Assembly (NCBI GenBank): GCA_001599595.1
Contig: BCHH01000001.1
Coordinates: 4,431,068 to 4,495,067 of the forward strand
DNA from: Beverwykella pulmonaria
Lineage: Eukaryota; Ascomycota; Dothideomycetes; Pleosporales; Melanommataceae
Length of the DNA: 64,000 nucleotides
Reading direction: 5' to 3'
Positions 21,836 to 33,420 of this stretch are shown here, one piece after another. Within the stretch, counting starts at the first letter, position 1. Every line of letters begins with the position of its first letter. The notes under the pieces were generated by a model. That model did not search any database. It had not been told where the DNA came from and worked only from the letters and a program-made list of their open reading frames with translations. Both the position numbers and the translations under genes were made by a program.

Positions 21836-23332
21836 ATGATCAGCGATGACGATTTTCCCCCACTACCTTCACAGGCGAAACACAAACGCTATCCAAAATC
21901 CGCATCCATGCGGTCGCCAGCAGAGAAGAAAAGTATCATGGCAACGGCAAATGATCTTCCCGACGAACTCCTCCTGGAGATACTCAAGTACCTGCCATGC
22001 CTGGATTTGCAAAACTTCAATCTTCCGACAATTCTAAGTCTCTCCCTCACCAACCGCCGGCTGCACTACATGGTGGAACCCCGTCTTTACGCTGCATACA
22101 ACAGCTTCTTCGGCACGCCCTATCTCTTTCTTCGAACTTGTGCCAACAACCGAGAAATTGCCCAAAATGTGCAGTCCATGGAATTCAGATACGGCATAGA
22201 AGTTCACAAAGATCGCAAAAGCTATTACCCAACCGTGTCCGATCGCAGAGATATCAAGGCTGCTTTAAAATCCATTCAAATTCCGGGGTGGAAGCTGTGG
22301 GCCACGAGCTGCAATGATGAGAACATAAACCAGGAGATGATTTACGCCACTATCTTAATGCATACACCGAACGTTACATCCTTAGACATCGATCACGGAA
22401 AGGTGCCATACGAAAGTCCGAAATGGCTCGATCTCATCCGTTATGCAATCAGCGGGAACCCCTTCGGAAAAATGCACCTCTTTACACATCTTAAAATCAT
22501 TCGCGTCGACGTCGGCTGGCTCACACTACTCGATCTAATGCCTCTATTCCGTCTGCCTGCGCTATACAAATTGACCATGATCGGTTTGGTCGAGAGTGAA
22601 GTTATCTCACCAGGAAGTATCTTGAGCAACTCCGTGGTTCCAGTGAGCCCCTCTTCCGTGCAGGAACTGTTCCTTAACAGATGCTTCATCGAACCACCTT
22701 CTCTCGCTATCTTGCTCGATACCTGTCGTACATTGAGGAAATTTGCCTACCTACACTACAACAATGGATTTTATGATACCGACTGCCTTGAATACCCCGC
22801 CATCGCCACTGCACTGCAGCGCCATCGACACTCCTTGGAGAGCCTAGAGCTGGACGCAGAATTCGAAGGAGGCTGGGACGATGGTGACCTGGCTAGCATG
22901 GGCGATAGTCTTCGAGATTTCACGGCGCTTACATCCTTGGCAAGCCCAATTGGTGCGCTCGTAGATTTGGAAGCTAGCTCGCGTGCGACGCTTGTGCAAA
23001 ATCTGCCTTCGTCCTTGAAATCTTTCCTTTTGACTGTAGGATCGGATGGAAACAAACTTCGCGGCTTGTCTGCTCTGGAGCACATGGCCTCCTGCTGCCG
23101 AGCCTACGTTCCTCTACTAGAGTCTATTCACATCTGTGTCAATGCTCCTGCTTCCACCTTGGGGCATATTTTCGACCAGATCGAGAAACCATTTTGTGAG
23201 CTTGGAGTCAAGTTTAGTGTGAGTCAGGCTTGGAACGCGGACTCGGACGAGATTGACTGGGACTATTCGCCGGATGAATCTGAAACTACCTCAGAGAGTG
23301 ATTCAGATGATTCAGATGATTTGGAAGACTGA
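21836..23332 (+). CDS. F-box protein
   Basis: A single-exon gene for a 498-residue protein. The first ATG in frame is 21836 (MISDDDFPPLP); no ATG lies upstream in the open frame. An F-box occupies about residues 35-85 (LPDELLLEILKYLP then LSLTNRRLHYMVEPRLY), which would dock on Skp1 of an SCF ubiquitin ligase. The middle is leucine-rich in a loose, LRR-like way (for example LLDLMPLFRLPALYKLTMIGL, SLESLELDAEFEGG) and would be the substrate-binding part. The C-terminus is a strongly acidic Asp/Ser tail (SESDSDDSDDLED). The substrate is unknown. Such F-box genes are numerous and fast-evolving in Pezizomycotina, and this one is next to the transposon island. Confidence 0.85.
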   Translation: MISDDDFPPLPSQAKHKRYPKSASMRSPAEKKSIMATANDLPDELLLEILKYLPCLDLQNFNLPTILSLSLTNRRLHYMVEPRLYAAYNSFFGTPYLFLRTCANNREIAQNVQSMEFRYGIEVHKDRKSYYPTVSDRRDIKAALKSIQIPGWKLWATSCNDENINQEMIYATILMHTPNVTSLDIDHGKVPYESPKWLDLIRYAISGNPFGKMHLFTHLKIIRVDVGWLTLLDLMPLFRLPALYKLTMIGLVESEVISPGSILSNSVVPVSPSSVQELFLNRCFIEPPSLAILLDTCRTLRKFAYLHYNNGFYDTDCLEYPAIATALQRHRHSLESLELDAEFEGGWDDGDLASMGDSLRDFTALTSLASPIGALVDLEASSRATLVQNLPSSLKSFLLTVGSDGNKLRGLSALEHMASCCRAYVPLLESIHICVNAPASTLGHIFDQIEKPFCELGVKFSVSQAWNADSDEIDWDYSPDESETTSESDSDDSDDLED

Positions 23333-23930
23333 AAAGAGGGAGAGTTTCTCGCTCAAAGGCTACTTATGCTCCTAATCACGACCTAATCCTCTTTTTTGGG
23401 AACGCAAGATAGCGCCAGTCTTTATCAAGATAATTGCTATATTATCCTAGCTGGTATGGGATAGCCTTCGACCCTTGGGCAGAATCTCATTCCGTACGAT
23501 CCGCACTACCAAGTGGTTGCATCATTCTTGCAGAAAATGCCGACACCACGTGAATCGTCACGTATACTAGTGTATCAAACGCCATTCCAAGTTGCACTCT
23601 AATTGGAAGGTCGCATATAATCCTCACAACTGCTGATGGTTATCTTCGTATTCGTGAGGGGAACCGGTATATGGGAAATTCTCCAAGGCGCGCCCAGGTG
23701 GCGCTGGTGGGAATTAACGCTGGAACCCCCGGAAGTACACCTTGGCAACCGCTAAAAGAAGCAGGTAGAATCCTATATGGCCTTGGCATCTCTGATTGTC
23801 ATCAACAGCACCTCATTTCTGTGGTACACGGATCCACCGTCCGAGAACCTGGAATACTCAAATAGAACGTCACGGTCGGCGCAACGACTTCCTTCGTTCC
23901 TGAATTGACCAAGGTCAGTTGCTCGTCAAA
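23333..23930. other. Intergenic, F-box to DPP5
   Basis: About 600 bp with no supported gene; 3' flank of one gene and promoter of the next. A short open frame at 23671-23865 has no recognisable feature and is treated as chance. Confidence 0.5.
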
Positions 23931-26397
23931 ATGGCTCTACAAACCGCGATGTTGGCTGTTGGGCTGCTGCTAGGATCTGCACAGGCTATTACGACCGAGT
24001 TTGTGCTACTATGTGAAGCTGAGAGAAAATTCGCTGACAGATCGTAGGGGCATGCTTGCCGCTCCTCGGCGTAGTACGGCGAATGTTAATCCTAGCGGGG
24101 TAGGCTTTATAACCTCTAATCTGGACCTAGAAAACTAAAAAAAATTACAAGGAATGGGGTTTGTTCTCGTCTACAAGTTACAACTGGACTTCGCACAAGT
24201 CATCGACAACATGGAAGCTCTTGAACATCGCCAGCGGCAATATCACCGAGGCTCCCTTCGACTCTGAGGTCTCCGAGGTGGTGTGGATTGGTTCAACTGA
24301 CACAAGCATTTTATACATTAATGGCACCAATGAAGAGATTCCTGGGGGTGTGACATTGTACACTGCCGATGTTGGAGCAGAGGAATTCTCCCCGTTAGTG
24401 CTATCTGCGTCTTCAGATAGAACATATCTTGATATTCCGCAGAACTTTAGTAGGGTCTTTGGCTGCACCTTTTCAAGGGCTTAAAGCCGTGCAAACCAAA
24501 TCTGGCGCCATCAACTTCGTTGTCAACACGCTCGCTCACGCAAATGGATCGGCCTACAACCCGGAATTCGGCAGCGTACCATTGAGCATGGGACAACTAT
24601 ATGACAACAGCTATATCCGCCATTGGGATGTGTACATTACCCCTGAGCGATATGCCATCTTCAGTGGCGTTTTGACTCCTGGTTACGGTGGACTCACATT
24701 TGACGGCAAGGTGAAGAACCTTCTCTTAGGCATTAACGCGACCATCACGCGCCCAGAAACTCCTGTCCAGCCATTTGGTGATGCAGGAGACTACGATATT
24801 TCACCCGATGGTAACACGGTTGCTTTTCTCACCAAGGCACCGGAACTCCCCAAAGCCAATTACACTGCGAGCTACATATATGTTGTCCCCCATGACGGCT
24901 CTAAGATAGCAGTGGCAGTGAATGGGCCTGGTTCTACAGCGCCCAAGGCCGCCCAAGGTGCTTCTGAATCTCCGAGATGGTCTCCAGATGGTACCAAGCT
25001 TGCATATGCTCAACAGGACGGAATCTTCTACGAATCAGATCGCTTTAAGCTTTACGTTGCCACCATCAACGGACTTTCCTCTAAAGTCTCTCCCATTGCT
25101 GAAGACTGGGACTCTAGCCCGTCAGGTTTGACTTGGAGCCACAACGGCAAGGATTTGTATGTCGTTTCTGAGCGATACGCGGCAAGCAGTCTCTTCGTAG
25201 TTCCCTACAATGCCGACGCAACTTTTGCGCCCGAGAATTTCACCGGCCCAGATACATCTGTTGCTGACTACGCAGTCCTGTCAGATGGTTCTGTATTTGT
25301 GTCAGCATCGTCTAGCTGGACGAGCCGAATCTTCTACACACAAACCCCTGGAGAAGCTAAGAAGATTATATTCACGGCGAACGAAGTGGACCCCGAACTT
25401 GCAGGCTTGAAACCAGAGTCTACCTCCAACTTCTGGTACGAGGGTGGTGACGGCAGCCAAATTCAAGCCTTTGTCTACTACCCCACCGATTTTGATGCCT
25501 CCAAAAAGTATCCGCTTGCATTAGTCATACACGGTGGACCGCAGACTTCCTTGGGCGATGTCTGGAGCACGCGCTGGAATGTGAGACTCTGGGCTGATCA
25601 AGGTTTTGTTGTAAGCAAGAAATAGCCCAAGATTCGATCACGCTAATTCTTTCCACAGGTCACCGTGCCGCAGTTCACAGGTACTCCTGGCTATGGACAA
25701 CAGTTTACTGATGCAATTCAGGGCAACTGGGGTGGAGTACGTCCTTAATTCTGAACTCTAAATATATTTGCTAATCTTATATTCCCGACCACCTCAGACT
25801 CCTTATGAAGATATAGTAAAGCTCTTTGATCACCTCGAGGCGAATGTCAGCTATGTTGACACTGATCGCGCTATTGCGGCCGGCGCTAGCTTCGGAGGTT
25901 ACATGTAAGCCGGCTCAAATGTCCTTCCTCTCTACTTCCCATACTAACCATTAATAAGGACGAATTGGATCCAAGGGCAAGAGCTGGGTCGCAGATTCAA
26001 AGCTCTCGTGACCCACGACGGCAAAGTTAACCAAGTGAGCTCATACGGCACCGACGAAATCTGGTTCATCCAGCGCGACAACAATGGCACCATCTGGAAT
26101 GACCGTGAAAAGTACGAGCGCTGGGACCCGCTAACTCACTCTGCTAACTTCAGCACACCCCACTTCATCGTGCACAACGACGGTGATTTCCGTGTGCCTA
26201 TCACGGAGGGCATCCAAAATTTCAATGTTCTGCAAGGGTTAGGTGTGCCGAGTCGCTTTTTGCATTTCCCAAATGAAAACCATTGGGTTGTGAACCGGGA
26301 GAACAGTTTGCTATGGCATAAGTCTATTTTCAATTGGATAAGGTATTGGACAGGGCAGGATGAGGAGCTGTTGCAAGATATTGTTGTCAAGCAATAG
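23931..26397 (+). CDS. DPP5: Secreted dipeptidyl peptidase 5 (S9C serine peptidase)
   Basis: A 717-residue secreted peptidase that removes dipeptides from the N-termini of peptides outside the cell. Seven exons are predicted: 23931-23998, 24048-24099, 24152-24393, 24443-25610, 25659-25736, 25798-25904 and 25959-26397, with introns of 48-61 bp. The signal peptide is MALQTAMLAVGLLLGSAQA. A beta-propeller region with repeated WSPDG/SPDG motifs precedes the catalytic domain. The triad is Ser567 (GASFGG), Asp648 (HNDGDFRVP) and His680 (PNENHW). The oxyanion-side HGGPQTS motif precedes the fourth intron. Several N-x-S/T sites fit a glycoprotein. The third intron (24394-24442, GTTAGT...CCGCAG) turns what looks like a frameshift into the family sequence TLVGSLAAPFQGLKAV. 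An AATAAA-like signal lies about 160 bp past the stop. Confidence 0.94.
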
Positions 26398-27696
26398 AGA
26401 AGATAGGCCTGCGCCACTAGGGTTGATAAAAGCATTTTCGCCGTTAAAACAATTTCTATTCAGCCTAATCCTACTATTTGCTATGGTGGAATCGTAGGAA
26501 GTTGTCTGGATGAATGCTCATGTTTCAGTCATTGCTTGGAGCTACGAATCGGTAATAAACAATAAAATACTATGAGGTAGTTAGTTTTGCACCCGATACT
26601 GGACAATTATCACTCACCTTAAAGCCAGAATAAAACTACTTGAGCCGGCAAGAAATTTAGCACCGTACCCTGTGAAGTCCTTGTTACTCTCCTTCCTACA
26701 ACATACTGAGCCTATTTCCACAAGACCCTGATGCCGCCACTAATTTACCGTCCACACTACCGAACCATAGGCGTGCCGCGTTGGCACCGCTATTCCTGAC
26801 TCGATTTCCAGATACAAGGCCAAGCAAAAGCGCTATAAGGATAGGTCGAGGGAACTACCGTAACGCAAAACTTCATGAGGATGGTTGTAAGGTTATACTG
26901 AAGCCGAAACTCAGGTTTTCGAAGCCCTGCATTCTTTTTCACTTGGATGGTAGTGGCAAAAGGCTGCTTCTCGTGTGGGCGTCCCGCATTCATCGTGCTG
27001 AGAAAATAGGAAGCACTGCGAATTACTGACCTAAAGAGGAGTGAATTTGGAGATAGGAGGAATCGTCAATGTAGGTGGAATTTTCTTGAAGAGGCTACAG
27101 TGGAGAGGGCTGCTTCGTTTTGAAACCTAAGGTTTGATTTTTGTGTTCGTTCGCTACTACCATTTCTAGCAGTTTCGTTTCCAGCCGACCTGCTCAAAAC
27201 TTCATCCACAGGTTAGACTGAAATAAAAGTAAGAATTTACAAGGTTGTTGGCAGAGGCGAAGGGAAGTTACCACACGAAATTTTGGAGAGACGACACGCC
27301 TAGCCTGATTAGGGATGAGGGGCTGAGAGCAACCTAGGGACTTCCGCTAAGCCTCTAATTTCTAAAGGTAGACAGAAGTATGTGAAGAATAGAAGCAAGA
27401 ATGCAAGAGCAGGGGGTCATATAGACGAGTGGAGGTTAAAAGTTGAACGAAATTTGAGGAAGGGGAAATTACATGTGCAAGACGAACAAACCACCTCCTG
27501 ACAGATACAGGGGGGTCGCGTAGGTGAAAGACCGACTAATTTCTTGTTGATCGGTTTAGGTTACGGGCCACTCAAGTAATATTATTGCTTTGTAGATGAC
27601 AACAACCCTCATGCACTGAAAATCTTAACTTCTATCCAAGGCGCTGCCGACGAGTGTAACTCCACCTGCTATTGCGAAACCCCATTCTTCTCTCAC
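26398..27696. other. Convergent spacer, DPP5 and SDR genes
   Basis: 1.3 kb with no supported gene on either strand and no clear repeat. It holds the 3' flanks of both genes, including the tandem AATAAA-like words near 26552-26570. Confidence 0.5.
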
Positions 27697-28580
27697 CTAA
27701 CCGACCGTCATCCCTCCGTTGACCCTCAAAACCTGTCAGGTGTTAGAAAATCCGAACTTACAAATAGGAGTGAGTAGAAACACTTGTACTAACCTGTCCG
27801 TTAACCCACCCTCCCTTCTCTCCAACCAGGGACCCAACCACCTTTGCAATATCCTCCGGCATACCCAATCTCCCCACTGGATTCCATCCCGCTATCGTCT
27901 TAACCAATTCATCGCTCTTACCCCTGAGAAATAGCTCTGTGCCCGTCGGCCCTGGCGCAACCGCATTAACCGTGATCCCCTTCCTCCCTAGATCCTTGGC
28001 AAGCACACGCGTCATTTGCTCGATGGCGCCCTTTGAAGAGACGTAGAGCAGGTAATTGGGCATTATGCTGGAGAGGGCGCAGAGGGAGGTGGAGAGGAGG
28101 ATTATGCTGGAAGAAGGGGGCATGTGAGGGACTGCTTTCTATCAAAGGGAGAATTAGCTAATGTGGACCGCGGATGGGATGGAGGGTGGGGGGAGGAGAG
28201 GAGATGTCTACCTGACACAAAAAGTACGGCCCCTTGACATTGACCCTATATGTCTCCTCCCAGTCCTCCTCACTCGTGCTCTCTAGATCCCTCATCTTCA
28301 ACATCGCCGCATTGGCGATTAGAATATCGATCTTGCCCCATTTATCCACCGTCTCTTTGACCAGTCGCTCAATCTCTTGGACGTTCCCCGCGTCGGCTTT
28401 GATGGCGATTGCGTTTTCAGCGCCGATCTTTTGCACGAGGGCGTCCGCGGGCACCGAGTCAGAGCTATAGTTGATGACGACTTTCGCACCGAGCGAGAAG
28501 AGTTCGAGAGCCGTCGCAGCGCCGATCCCTTTGGAAGCGCCAGTTATGAGTGCTACTTTGCCAGCAAGTGGAGCCAACAT
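27697..28580 (-). CDS. Short-chain dehydrogenase/reductase (SDR, classical)
   Basis: A 249-residue NAD(P)-dependent oxidoreductase, the usual classical SDR length. Exons are 28580-28212, 28138-27794 and 27732-27697; introns are 73 and 61 bp. The tiny last exon supplies the conserved C-terminal end (VLRVNGGMTVG after GGWVNGQ). Cofactor motif TGASKGIG lies at residues 14-21, and the structural NAG reads NAA. The catalytic Ser is in LLSTS (about 139-141), with Tyr155 and Lys159 in YVSSK. An Asp (ADAGNVQ) follows the third strand. A TATA-like element (28640-28647) lies about 60 bp upstream of the ATG. The substrate is unknown; the closest style is 3-oxoacyl-ACP-reductase-like or versicolorin-reductase-like SDRs. 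No cluster partners are nearby, so a primary or detoxifying role is as likely as secondary metabolism. Confidence 0.92.
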
Positions 28581-29377
28581 CGTAGATGTAGTGGTATGGA
28601 AATTGAAACTTGATTATGGAACTGGTTGCAAGTGCGAAGTATAAATAGTGGTAGAACAGTAATGGCTGATATTTTCAAAGAAAGGACGGTTTTCTCCCGA
28701 GCAGGAGTCTCCCTTTTATACATTATCTCTTGCGCCACGGATCTGCTATGGAGCGGCACGTATGATACCGCTTCCAGCCTCCGGCCCGGACATGTAAAGT
28801 CTGCTAAAGACCGAGACCACTAAGACATCTGCATACCACGAACAGCGACCACCGTCACTTGCATCTAGCTACCATCGATGTTATCACCGCACTATATCCG
28901 TTGGATAATCCACTCTTTTGGGCACTTGACTTCGGGTAGTGCATTAGGGTGCTATGAAGGAGCCCAGGTAAGAAGGTACCACTGTAACCTCAACTAGCGC
29001 CGCCAAGACGTAGTTTAAAACTTAAAAATAAATTTCAGAAATTATTAACTCGTTGTCGTGCGTACAGCGCAGAATCGACGAATCCGGATATTCCTCACTA
29101 GATACGAGCTCCTTCGTAGATTGTATCGCATATGTCACAACGTTCTGTGGAGACCTGGAAATGTGATTGGTGGAATCAAATGAGTCAGCAAGGAGCGCGC
29201 ATTATATCATATTCACCTTCACTAGGTCCCAAACATAGCGTAGTATCCAGAGGACGATTATATTCGTACAAGTTTTGAGACCCATTTCCACCAGTCCCCT
29301 CCTCTCTTCCGAAATCGCGAGAACAAGCTCAGCACAGTTCCCACATCAATCAATCCATCGTTACGGCGGAATATGAA
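28581..29377. promoter_or_regulatory. Upstream region of SDR gene, 3' flank of regulator gene
   Basis: About 800 bp without a gene. On the minus strand TATTTATA at 28640-28647 is a good TATA candidate for the SDR. The rest shows nothing I can name. Confidence 0.45.
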
Positions 29378-32300
29378 TCAAAACGTTGCAGCATAACTAG
29401 TCATACCTGGGTCGGGGGCAAAATCCCAAAGTACACCATCTGGAATAAACAAAGCTGACAAATCCGCATCACTGCCCATGCTGAGGTCAAACTGAGTGAA
29501 ATCGAAGTTGGGATCGAAGTTGCCCTGGGGAATTCCCATCATGTCAGGTTGCTGTGGCGCCACTCCTGGATACCATCCCTGCTGCATTGGCTGCTGCTGC
29601 TGCTGCTGCTGTTGCTGCTGCTGTTGCTGCTGCTGTTGTTGCTGCGGTTGTTGCTGTATAGATGGCTGTGGTTGTGAGGTCGGAGTGCTGCTGTTGCTCA
29701 TTGCAACTTCAGACAGAAGATGGAGTGGAGTCTGGTTCGCTGAGGTTTGCCTTAAACGTTTGCCGGTAGGTTTCTTGGGTACACAGAGCGGCTCGTCGTT
29801 AGTCTCGAGCTGTTCTGACCTTGTGGTGCCCTCTTTGATCTGCGTAAATCGGTCCTGAAGGCGCTTGGCAACAAAGTAGAATTTGCCGTGTGGGCTCTGT
29901 GCATCGCGGGACACAATTGCCTCGAACATGTTCACGAGTCGCTCCGTGTACGATTCGATCTGCAAGTGTTCCTTCTTGATAATATTGCCGACTTCGCTGG
30001 CTGTTGTTACGGATACCCACATCTTCATGAGACAAACGATGGCGTAAATCGCTCGTACACCTAGATAATCATGATCAGTGATAATTCATTTTGGTTACAA
30101 TGAGATAGGCTTACAGAAAATGACAGGCAAGGTCAAGAGAACATCTAAAGGAACACTCAATATAGTGTCGAGAATTCCGTGCGTTGCCGTCAGACATTCG
30201 CCGAGTGCACCGATGTGTGCCGGACCAATGGAATCTTTCCTGCCCACCCCAGAAGTAAAAGACTCCGAGGGAAACGGTGGCTGGAAATCTGCAGCGCTTT
30301 GGTTGTGGTGAAGCGCAATCTCGTGTATATAGAGATTCGTTACGTGCTCAGCTAGTTGTAATGCAGCTGTAACATTATGAGTAAGACACGCTTGTGCAAG
30401 GGGCTATTCACTCACGATCTATAGTTTCCATGCGCGCATCTTCCACCCGCAACTGCTGGAGCTCATTTTCGAATATCTTCAGCGCATAGATTACCTTCGG
30501 CTCGGATATAGCGACTTCAACAGACGGATCATCCATGCAAAACTGGATGGAGATGTTTTCGCCAATGTGTGCCATCTTGACATGCTGGCAGAGAACTTTA
30601 TCGGAGGGAAGAGCGTCGGGGGAGGTTTCGAGAAGGGTAACGCTCTCCTCCATATACTTGGTCCATCGAAGGAGAATCGGTCGCCTGAGAACCATGGTGA
30701 TACTCATGCACAGGTAGTAGCAGACGAGGAATGCTCGCCGAGCCTCAATACTGCTCGCATTCGGATGGCATCGGCGAAATGGACCAACGCCAAGCCTCAT
30801 GACGTTTGGTGTCACTCGTCGTCCCAGACCGAGATCAAGCGCCATGACTGCCGCGCAATTGACCATCATGTAGAAGTTGTGCTGTTCGTAGTGGAGCGGC
30901 GGTCGGTACCTGACTGTATGTGAGGTACATTCTGACACATGGGGGAAATAACAACGTACCATAGCACGCCCAATTGTAAGGCTTGCACAATTTCCAGCGA
31001 CTTTTCGCCGTTGCGCCAGATGATGTCAGCGAACTGGTCTTTGAGCAATTTGGTCAGTTCTCTCTGTATGTCCTGTGAAACCAGCTGCTCGGCACTTCCA
31101 TGCGACGATCCAGCCACTATAGCCAAGAATAGCAGCGGCTTCTTCTCCCGGATTTCGCGTGCCGTTGTTCCTGGAGAAAGCGGCACGGCAGGAAAGTGCG
31201 GGCAGATGTCTTTGACGTAGCGAAGAAATATGCGCTCAGCGACATCATGGCTCATCAGATTATCGATTAAGCCATTGATGTAAGAGTAGTCCGTTTGGAT
31301 CCCTTTCTTGTTTGCACGCTTCATTTCAGGATGCTCGGCCAAGTCACGATGGATGGCGTCCATATCCTCAGGGATTGTCTGTTGCGGGCGCGTTAGAGTT
31401 GGACCTGCACAACTAGGAGAAAAACCTACCGCATGGGCATTGCCACCGTCTCCCAGCTTCCTTCTTTTCGACTCTGGCTCTCTCTGTATGTTTTGTGCGG
31501 GTCCATAGCCCGGTGGCGCCTCAGCAAACCGGGTGGGAGGAGCAGGAGGGGCATTTGTCCAGCTGTGGCTTATAGATCCAAATCTGAAAGATCCTTCAGG
31601 CGGAGCCATCGCGGGCGCGGTGTTGGGGTACTCCGGTATGCCGCCGTGGTGCGGGATGCTGGGAGAGGCGCCCTTTTGCGCGTGGAGGGTCGCCGTCAGG
31701 GCATCGATCTTGCGCTCGAGCTCGGCAACTCGACTATCCGCCTTCTTTTGCCGCTTTCTCGTTGGGGGCGTTGTGATACTGGGCGGTGTTAGCATACTGG
31801 CATCAACCTGGGACCCCGCAAGGGCTCACCATGTGCGGTTTGCTTTGGCGCAGCGTCTGCACGGCAGGTCAGGTCGGTCCAGATCACAACGAACCTAGAG
31901 AGTGTCAGTGGGCAACGCTTCGACGGCGCCGGTGGAGTCGCACCTTCAGTCCTCGGCACGAGTCGCAAGCGCGAGGACGCTTCAGATCGCCAGGCGATTT
32001 GGCCGAGCCAGGCGTTGCGTGGGTGCTGGCGTTGTCAGTACAAAAGTGGATGACGGTATTGCAGGCAGCAGCATACCCGTCATGGTCGCCCTCGTGCTCG
32101 TCGTCGTCGTCGTCGGGGGAGGCTTCGTGGTGGTCCGCCGGCGACGGCTGCTCCAGGGCCGGGTCGAGGGTGCTCGGCGGGGCGGCGGGCGCATGCGGAG
32201 GGGGATGGACATTGAGATTGGGATGGAGGTGTTGATGGGGCGTCGTCGGAGCAGGCAGGTAGTAGGGCTGGCTGGCGCTGCTGGGTGCTGGGCCTGGCGT

Positions 32301-32507
32301 GTAGGACTGGGATAGCGTGTGCGGCGGAACGGCCGCGTCGTATTGCTGCAGACGTGGGTCTATTGGGTCGGTGGCCATGGCTGGTGTTGATGATGCTGCG
32401 TCGGCGGTCGGTGATGGCTGTTCTCCGTCTTTGGGTGGTGGAGTTCTCGCGGGATCTAGGCTTGGCGCAGTCCTCACCAAGCGGCCAAGACGAAGGCATG
32501 CCATCAT
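29378..32507 (-). CDS. Zn2Cys6 transcription factor with polyglutamine tract
   Basis: A nuclear fungal regulator of 941 residues. Exons are 32507-31944, 31894-31830, 31778-31430, 31378-30960, 30909-30416, 30366-30115 and 30060-29378; introns are 49-54 bp. The binuclear zinc cluster is C181-x2-C184-x6-C191-x8-C200-x2-C203-x6-C210, starting RACDSCRGLK, and is split by the first two introns. A basic linker (TRKRQKKADSR) and a heptad-like helix (VAELERKIDALTATL) for dimerisation follow. The middle homology region spans about residues 330-700. The C-terminus has an 18-glutamine run and an acidic, aromatic end (FDPNFDFTQFDLSMGSDADLSALF) that looks like an activation domain. The N-terminus is Pro/Ser/Ala-rich. 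The next in-frame ATG, 32378 (MATDPIDPRL), has a stronger context and may be the real start. The predicted 51-bp intron at 31379-31429 is stopless and in frame. The target pathway is unknown. Confidence 0.88.
29591..29644 (-). repeat. CAG/CAA microsatellite encoding 18 glutamines
   Basis: On the minus strand 18 consecutive CAG/CAA codons near the C-terminus of the regulator, followed by further Gln-rich sequence. Mixed CAG and CAA codons slow slippage but such tracts often vary in length between strains. Confidence 0.95.
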
Positions 32508-32770
32508 TTTGACCTTGCACGGTCATGTGCCTTTCAGCGCTCAGGGTTGGAGACTCCCATTCTTGTCCGTGACGCCTCCTGGGACATACAGTCGCAGAGG
32601 GTAGCGCTATCACTTGCATGGGCACTTGGGCCTGGTGAGAGGAAATGACTGGGCAGAAAGGCATCACAGTACAAAGGACGTTAGCAGGGCGTTCACCCAA
32701 TTACCTTGCTATGTAGGCATGCAAAGGGTATATATTGCTACAGCAGCTCTGTTCTATGCCATGTCGTAGC

Positions 32771-33073
32771 TCAGCCTGAGCTCACGGGAGGAATAATGGC
32801 CACTTCATCTCCATCCTTGATGACTAGATCCCGCTGCGGCGCATCGTCCCCATCTATGTCAATGTACTCCAGATTGACTGTGACAGCACAGCTGCTCAAG
32901 ACCTTTGCGGTGATGCCCGGATACCGCGCCTCGAGCTGCGCGAACAGACTGCCGGCCTGCACGGGTGCAGGCAGCTCCTCGGTCGACCTGGAGGTGAATG
33001 TCGCAGCGGCCGCAAAGTACAGAATGGAGAAGTGGCCCTTTGCAGGAGCCATGCTGCCGGTACTGTGCACCAT
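32771..33073 (-). CDS. MOCS2A: Molybdopterin synthase small subunit (MOCS2A, MoaD-like)
   Basis: A ubiquitin-fold sulfur carrier of about 100 residues that, as a C-terminal thiocarboxylate, gives sulfur to make molybdopterin for nitrate reductase, xanthine dehydrogenase and sulfite oxidase. The fold's landmarks are FSILYFAAAATFTSRSTEELP, LFAQLEARYPGI, CAVTVNLEYID and the end VIKDGDEVAIIPPVSSG. The C-terminus therefore ends Ser-Ser-Gly rather than the Gly-Gly of bacteria and animals. From memory this form is common in fungi, so it is not taken as a defect. The start could be 33073 (first ATG) or 33052 (MAPAKGHFS), both in good context. It lies 348 bp from the start of the divergent DSS1 gene and upstream of the regulator gene in the same direction. 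Confidence 0.9.
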   Translation of the reverse strand: MVHSTGSMAPAKGHFSILYFAAAATFTSRSTEELPAPVQAGSLFAQLEARYPGITAKVLSSCAVTVNLEYIDIDGDDAPQRDLVIKDGDEVAIIPPVSSG

Positions 33074-33420
33074 ATTAGCGCCTACCACAAATGCTGAGAG
33101 CGTTGATGGTGGCTGAGAGAAATCGGTTCAGGGACAAAAGGCTCCGCAGGCCAGCGCCGAAGCACTGCTCGGATAATACATGCTATAATTTTGATATTCA
33201 TCACAAGAAGGGTTGGGGAAAAACAAGACAGCATCACGTACCTGGGGTGTGGGCGTCGATGGTTCACAAGGGAGGCTGGCAGGCATGTGAGGTCGTGAAG
33301 ATTTCCCACGCCAAGCGCCGCTCGGACGTTATTTCCGCTTCGGCTGGGTGCGCGTTGACGTCGGCTTTTTTTTACCAACCGCGCCCGTGATATCGACATC
33401 GCACACCTCAACACCACGCC
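33074..33420. promoter_or_regulatory. Divergent promoter, MOCS2A / DSS1
   Basis: A 347-bp head-to-head spacer between two housekeeping genes, so a shared promoter. No TATA box is obvious; it has a T run (about 33364-33372) and a pyrimidine-rich end near DSS1. Confidence 0.5.

Noticed and set aside
24394..24484. Apparent frameshift in DPP5 around 24430-24480.
   Set aside because: A 49-bp intron (24394-24442, GTTAGT...CCGCAG) joins the two frames and restores the conserved sequence; not a pseudogene.
32080..32700. A second minus-strand frame upstream of and overlapping the first exon of the polyglutamine regulator.
   Set aside because: The zinc cluster joins cleanly to the frame starting at 32507; the other frame is an overlapping shadow of Pro/Ser/Arg-rich sequence.
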